64,000 nucleotides of DNA from Bacteroidaceae bacterium. GTDB lineage: Bacteria; Bacteroidota; Bacteroidia; Bacteroidales; Bacteroidaceae. This document shows positions 61,389-64,000 of the stretch, piece after piece. The translations under genes were made by a program, and so were the position numbers. The notes beneath the pieces were generated by a model. The model was not told the DNA's origin. It saw nothing but the letters and a program-made list of their open reading frames with translations, and did not search any database. The stretch is taken from NCBI GenBank assembly GCA_017466065.1, contig JAFTUV010000031.1, positions 1 to 64,000 of the forward strand, read 5' to 3'. Position 1 is the first letter of the stretch. The number at the start of each line of letters is the position of its first letter.

Positions 61389-61589
61389 TTATGCAATTCG
61401 GGTTACTACTACGACACGTCTTTCACGGTCTGTCTCGGTCTTGTATGTTCTGTTCCACTTGAAACCGAGCATACTCGCCATACTTCTTGCTGTGGTGCAG
61501 AGTGATGCAGGGAACTCCTTGCGCTCTCCGATTTTCATAGGCTCTAATTCGCCTGTAATAGTCTTTTTTTTAGCCATTTTTTCGGTCAT
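61389..61589 (-). CDS. Small basic protein, first gene of the early block (66 aa)
   Basis: Starts at 61589 (MTEKMAKKKTITGELEP) or possibly at the internal Met 12 bases later; a longer frame is ruled out because it would reach into the promoter. Contains KIGERKEFPASLCTTARSMA and KTETDRERRVVVVTRIA. Very basic; its role is unknown. First in the leftward operon, so probably expressed early. Confidence 0.55.
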   Translation of the reverse strand: MTEKMAKKKTITGELEPMKIGERKEFPASLCTTARSMASMLGFKWNRTYKTETDRERRVVVVTRIA

Positions 61590-61593
61590 TTGA

Positions 61594-61609
61594 AGTTTAA
61601 TGTTTAACT
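61594..61609. promoter_or_regulatory. Possible operator, imperfect palindrome
   Basis: AGTTTAATGTTTAACT: 12 of 16 bases agree with its reverse complement. It lies just downstream of the leftward promoter box, near the transcription start, where a repressor bound here would block the early operon. The divergent HTH gene at 61710 is the natural candidate to bind it (inference). Confidence 0.4.
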
Positions 61610-61617
61610 TTATGGTG

Positions 61618-61649
61618 CAAATGTAGTGTTTATTGAACATTCCTGCAAG
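61618..61649 (-). promoter_or_regulatory. Early leftward promoter
   Basis: On the minus strand CTTG (plus 61646-61649), a 20-base spacer and TACATTTG (plus 61618-61625). The same CTTG/TAnnTTTG pattern is found before the portal. It lies about 30 bases before the first gene of the early block and should drive transcription towards lower coordinates. Confidence 0.65.
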
Positions 61650-61709
61650 TTTTATGGACATTGTTTTTCAAGAAAATGAAACTTTTTTGAACGTCAAATA
61701 TGTAACTCT

Positions 61710-62072
61710 ATGGATTTCAGACTGTTAAATAAACTTGTAAGTGAAAGTAAAATGGGCAAGGCTCAAATAGCAGAAATGGCAGAAATTTCGAGAACAACAC
61801 TCGATAACGCCCTCAATGGTGCTGATATTAAGATTTCAACCATTGAAAGCCTTGCAAAAGTGTTAGGAGTAAGCCCGAGTATCTTTTTCGGCGGTGATAG
61901 CACCGTTGATGAAGAGAACTTGAATATGTACGAACGTGAGATTAAACGCCTGCAAACTTTATTGGACAATCAACGAAAGTCCACCAAAGTTGTAGTCGAA
62001 CTTGACGTTACGCAGGACGAGTTTATCAAAATGGGATTAAAGGACAAAGTAATTCAGATATTGAATAAATGA
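61710..62072 (+). CDS. XRE-family HTH regulator (candidate repressor)
   Basis: 120 residues. An N-terminal XRE helix-turn-helix (LVSESKMGKAQIAEMAEISR, TTLDNALNGADIKISTIESL, AKVLGVSPSIFF) and a coiled-coil linker (YEREIKRLQTLLDNQRKSTK). The C-terminus is short and not a LexA-type peptidase, so if it is the repressor it is not of the self-cleaving kind. It is transcribed away from the early operon, the classical arrangement for a lysogeny switch. Stop overlaps the next start (ATGA). Confidence 0.75.
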   Translation: MDFRLLNKLVSESKMGKAQIAEMAEISRTTLDNALNGADIKISTIESLAKVLGVSPSIFFGGDSTVDEENLNMYEREIKRLQTLLDNQRKSTKVVVELDVTQDEFIKMGLKDKVIQILNK

Positions 62073-62347
62073 TTATGACAGTAGCGGAGTTTAAGGGAAA
62101 AGCAGAAAAACTGCTGAATGAATACATAGAAAATAAAGACAATGCCTCACTTGATTGGCAGAGAATAGAAGATATCAAAGATGAGTTTCTGCATTTAGTG
62201 TATTTCTTTAGCCCTAATATACCAATGCTAAAAGAAATGCAAACAGCGGACGTTGAATATCCCGGATTTACAAAATACGGTAAAAGACCGGAAAAATATA
62301 TGAAACGATTTATTCATTACCTTGACGAGTTCTGCAAAGATGAATAG
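62069..62347 (+). CDS. Hypothetical protein, regulator operon (92 aa)
   Basis: MIMTVAEFKGKAEKLLNEYI, then IKDEFLHLVYFFSPNIPMLK and ERKPEKYMKRFIHYLDEFCK-like helices. All-helical and charged. Coupled to the HTH gene by ATGA. Perhaps a partner that modulates the regulator or host; no family recognised. Confidence 0.6.
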   Translation: MIMTVAEFKGKAEKLLNEYIENKDNASLDWQRIEDIKDEFLHLVYFFSPNIPMLKEMQTADVEYPGFTKYGKRPEKYMKRFIHYLDEFCKDE

Positions 62348-62519
62348 ACCTAATACACGCATTACTATATGGCAAGTAATGAAAATATTGTTTTTCACAC
62401 TTGCGTTGATTGTGGCGTTTCTGTTCGCCCTCAACGGACGATATATGATGATTGATGATGATTATTATTTAGATAAGTGGAAAATAGAGGTTAGAAGCGT
62501 AGATGAATTGATAAAATAA
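62340..62519 (+). CDS. Single-span membrane protein (59 aa)
   Basis: The start at 62340 (MNRPNTRITIWQVMKILFFT) is preferred over an earlier in-frame position inside the previous gene. One membrane helix (ILFFTLALIVAFLFALNG) and an acidic C-terminus with DDDYYLDKWKIEVRSVDE. Last phage-side gene before host DNA; might act in superinfection exclusion (inference). Confidence 0.55.
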   Translation: MNRPNTRITIWQVMKILFFTLALIVAFLFALNGRYMMIDDDYYLDKWKIEVRSVDELIK

Positions 62520-62633
62520 CAGTGCTGACAAACTGTTGTACGACATTTTATAACTCGCTGAAAGGCAGACCGAAATTACAGCGGCGCAGGCTGCTGTGGA
62601 AGAATAATATAATTCTGACAGAATATTCTTTAT
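62520..62633. other. Intergenic segment likely holding the right prophage end
   Basis: No ORF of note. It contains an imperfect inverted repeat with CAGCGGC and GCTGCTG (62579-62596) and a palindrome AGAATATTCT (about 62620-62629). The gene content changes from phage to host between here and 62720, so the attachment site probably lies in this segment; the matching left end is not in the window. Confidence 0.4.
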
Positions 62634-62675
62634 AATAATAAAGGAACCTCCCTGTCTGGAGGTTCCTTTATTATT
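62634..62675. terminator. Strong bidirectional terminator at the phage-host junction
   Basis: A perfect 18-bp stem (62634-62651 with 62658-62675) with a CTGTCT loop. The stem core is AAGGAACCTCC and it is flanked by A-rich and T-rich bases on both sides. Confidence 0.9.
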
Positions 62676-62719
62676 ATCTTAACACTCTATTTCATTGCTA
62701 CAAAAAAAAGGATTTGTTT

Positions 62720-63034
62720 ATGAAACGGATAGAAAGCGAAAAAAAGACAGTAGAGCAGATGATTCGACTCTACTGTCGTCTGCATGAAGGAAATGCCACA
62801 CTTTGCCCCGAATGTTCATCTTTGCTGGCTTATGCCCTAAAACGACTGACACAGTGCAAATTTGGCGAAAAAAAATCCACATGCCGCAAATGTCCCATAC
62901 ATTGCTACAAGCCGGAAATGCGTGAACGTATGCAACAAGTGATGCGCTTTTCAGGGCCACGAATGTTGTGGCACCATCCTATCGCTGCCCTACGCCATTT
63001 ATGGCAAGAGTGGACGTGTCAGACATATAAATAA
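62720..63034 (+). CDS. ygbA: YgbA-like (nitrous oxide-stimulated promoter) family protein
   Basis: Start at the ATG at 62720; a TTG 6 bases earlier is less likely. KKTVEQMIRLYCRLHEGNAT, LCPECSSLLAYALKRLTQCK, FGEKKSTCRKCPIHCYKPEM and VMRFSGPRMLWHHP are the characteristic YgbA lines, with several Cys likely to bind a metal cofactor. 104 residues. YgbA-type proteins are host genes of Bacteroidales and enterobacteria, controlled by nitrosative stress, so this marks host DNA. Confidence 0.9.
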   Translation: MKRIESEKKTVEQMIRLYCRLHEGNATLCPECSSLLAYALKRLTQCKFGEKKSTCRKCPIHCYKPEMRERMQQVMRFSGPRMLWHHPIAALRHLWQEWTCQTYK

Positions 63035-63037
63035 AGA

Positions 63038-63096
63038 AATAATAGACGTGTGGCTGTGTCAAAATTATTTTTTGACACAGCCACACGTCTATTATT
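63038..63096. terminator. Strong bidirectional terminator between two host genes
   Basis: A 27-bp perfect stem (63038-63064 with 63070-63096) with a five-base loop TTATT, centred on GACGTGTGGCTGTGTC. It lies between convergent host genes and ends in A-rich and T-rich arms. Confidence 0.9.
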
Positions 63097-63104
63097 CAAG
63101 GTTA

Positions 63105-64000
63105 TTACCGTATAACCACCTTTACACCATTAGCAATATATATACCCGATGGCATATCGATACGTGTTGTACCTTCCTCTACATGCAACGAACGTACCAA
63201 ACGGCCATCTACAGCAAATATCTGTAAAGTTTGCGGTGCAGCAGAGGTTACAACAAGACAATCACCGCCACTTATCGCTGTTTCTATCTTCAACTCTTTT
63301 ATCGCAGTAGCATAATCGAATGAAGTAACAACGTCATCTACACGTACTTCAGCAACACCATTATCTGATACCGCAAGAACATTGCCAACAGTTATGTTGC
63401 GTTGTTCCATTGGAACAATATCGTACGCGTACAACGAAATCTCGAACAATGTATCACCCACAGCAAAAGCACTGTTGGTATCAGAATAAGCTACGATGCG
63501 ATACATATCCTCACTCAATTGATTATACATCAGTTTGTGTCCCGAAAGACAAGAACCGGCAACAACATCATTTATACTCATGCCTACAGGAACCTTTACA
63601 TCGAGTTGCAGAGCCGTATGGCACTCGTCAGCATACTCCTCGAAAATATATGGCAATGTAACAATTCCGTCAAGTTGTATTTCAAAATCCTCGGCAAACA
63701 GCTGCGCGTAAGCTGTAGGAGTATTGTAGTAATACAAAGAGGAGAGAGATTCCGCGGCAAGGAGCTGCGATGCAACAGCTTCGGCATCACGACTGTTTAC
63801 AAGCAAATCCTTTCTTACATCAGCCTTACTACGATTGAATTCTACATGCTGATTACCGGCAATGAAGTTACCGATAAGAGCCACATCTTTTATTGTGATA
63901 ACATTATTCATATTAACATCACCCAACAAAGGATAAAGGAATTCGGTTATATCGAAACTGTCTATATTTGCATCCAAATATTGGCATCGCTGTTTCAACC
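63105..64000 (-). CDS. Secreted host protein with dockerin repeat and C-terminal sorting-like domain (5' end outside window)
   Basis: Frame is open to the window end, so the N-terminus is missing. GDVNMNNVITIKDVALIGNF is a dockerin type I-like calcium loop. The middle is beta-rich, cohesin/Ig-like (FEIQLDGIVTLPYIFEEYAD, LFEISLYAYD). The end, LQIFAVDGRLVRSLHVEEG then IDMPSGIYIANGVKVVIR, has the pattern of C-terminal sorting domains of the type IX system of Bacteroidetes. So the protein is exported to the surface. It is host, not phage, and shows the phage is integrated. Confidence 0.75.
   Translation of the reverse strand, partial: LKQRCQYLDANIDSFDITEFLYPLLGDVNMNNVITIKDVALIGNFIAGNQHVEFNRSKADVRKDLLVNSRDAEAVASQLLAAESLSSLYYYNTPTAYAQLFAEDFEIQLDGIVTLPYIFEEYADECHTALQLDVKVPVGMSINDVVAGSCLSGHKLMYNQLSEDMYRIVAYSDTNSAFAVGDTLFEISLYAYDIVPMEQRNITVGNVLAVSDNGVAEVRVDDVVTSFDYATAIKELKIETAISGGDCLVVTSAAPQTLQIFAVDGRLVRSLHVEEGTTRIDMPSGIYIANGVKVVIR

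Noticed and set aside
61594..61709. Several shorter repeats such as TTGAACATT and TGGACATTG as further operators
   Set aside because: They are short, imperfect and direct instead of inverted; only the 16-base palindrome is kept.
62720..63034. YgbA-like gene as phage cargo
   Set aside because: Its family is typical of host chromosomes and it is separated from the phage by a strong terminator and a non-coding junction.

Overview
This window is most of a temperate, short-tailed (podovirus-like) phage genome integrated in a Bacteroidales chromosome, with a small piece of host DNA at the right end. The evidence is the head genes (P22-like portal, large terminase, scaffold, major capsid), a P22 gp10-like tail protein with no tape measure or tail sheath, promoter boxes of the Bacteroidetes TAnnTTTG type, phage families common in Bacteroides and Prevotella (DUF4373, DUF4494), and a right flank holding a YgbA-like gene and a dockerin-bearing extracellular protein. 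The left end of the prophage and any integrase lie outside the window.

Layout. 1-20.8 kb (rightward): the end of a repeat-bearing virion protein, a 5,853-residue polyvalent protein (ParB/DdrB-like, kinase-like, pyrophosphatase-like, adenine methyltransferase, strawberry-notch-type helicase, metallopeptidase and LPD38-like membrane region), then the portal. 24.4-20.8 kb (leftward): a possible small terminase, a rhomboid protease, the large terminase and two small genes. 24.5-41.7 kb (rightward): scaffold, a major capsid protein with a signal peptide, connector genes, a 2,594-residue tail fibre, a diversity-generating retroelement (DGR), a lysis cassette and three paralogous small genes. 61.6-41.8 kb (leftward): the early block, with recombination (RecT, exonuclease, HU, VRR-NUC, SNF2 helicase), replication (DUF4373 initiator, DnaC-like loader), modification enzymes (C5 methyltransferase, DPPH methyltransferase, RlmN/Cfr-like radical SAM), many tiny genes, a second DGR target and, at its end, the gp10-like tail protein. 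61.7-62.5 kb: a divergent HTH regulator operon. From about 62.6 kb: host DNA.

Most notable points. (1) One DGR template (36000-36108) has two variable copies: the tail-fibre tip (35704-35812) and, 15 kb away on the other strand, the C-terminal part of a 195-residue protein in the early block (51008-51116). Hand alignment gives 13 and 19 differences, every one at a template adenine. (2) Two interdomain linkers of the giant protein overlap +1-frame ORFs that look like genuine small proteins (6213-6602 and 10449-10763), suggesting the giant gene arose by fusing an operon and reading through its small genes in another frame. (3) A rhomboid protease with an intact catalytic set sits in the packaging operon, and the major capsid protein begins with a textbook Sec signal peptide.

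Functions come from motif reading and family knowledge; no database search was run.
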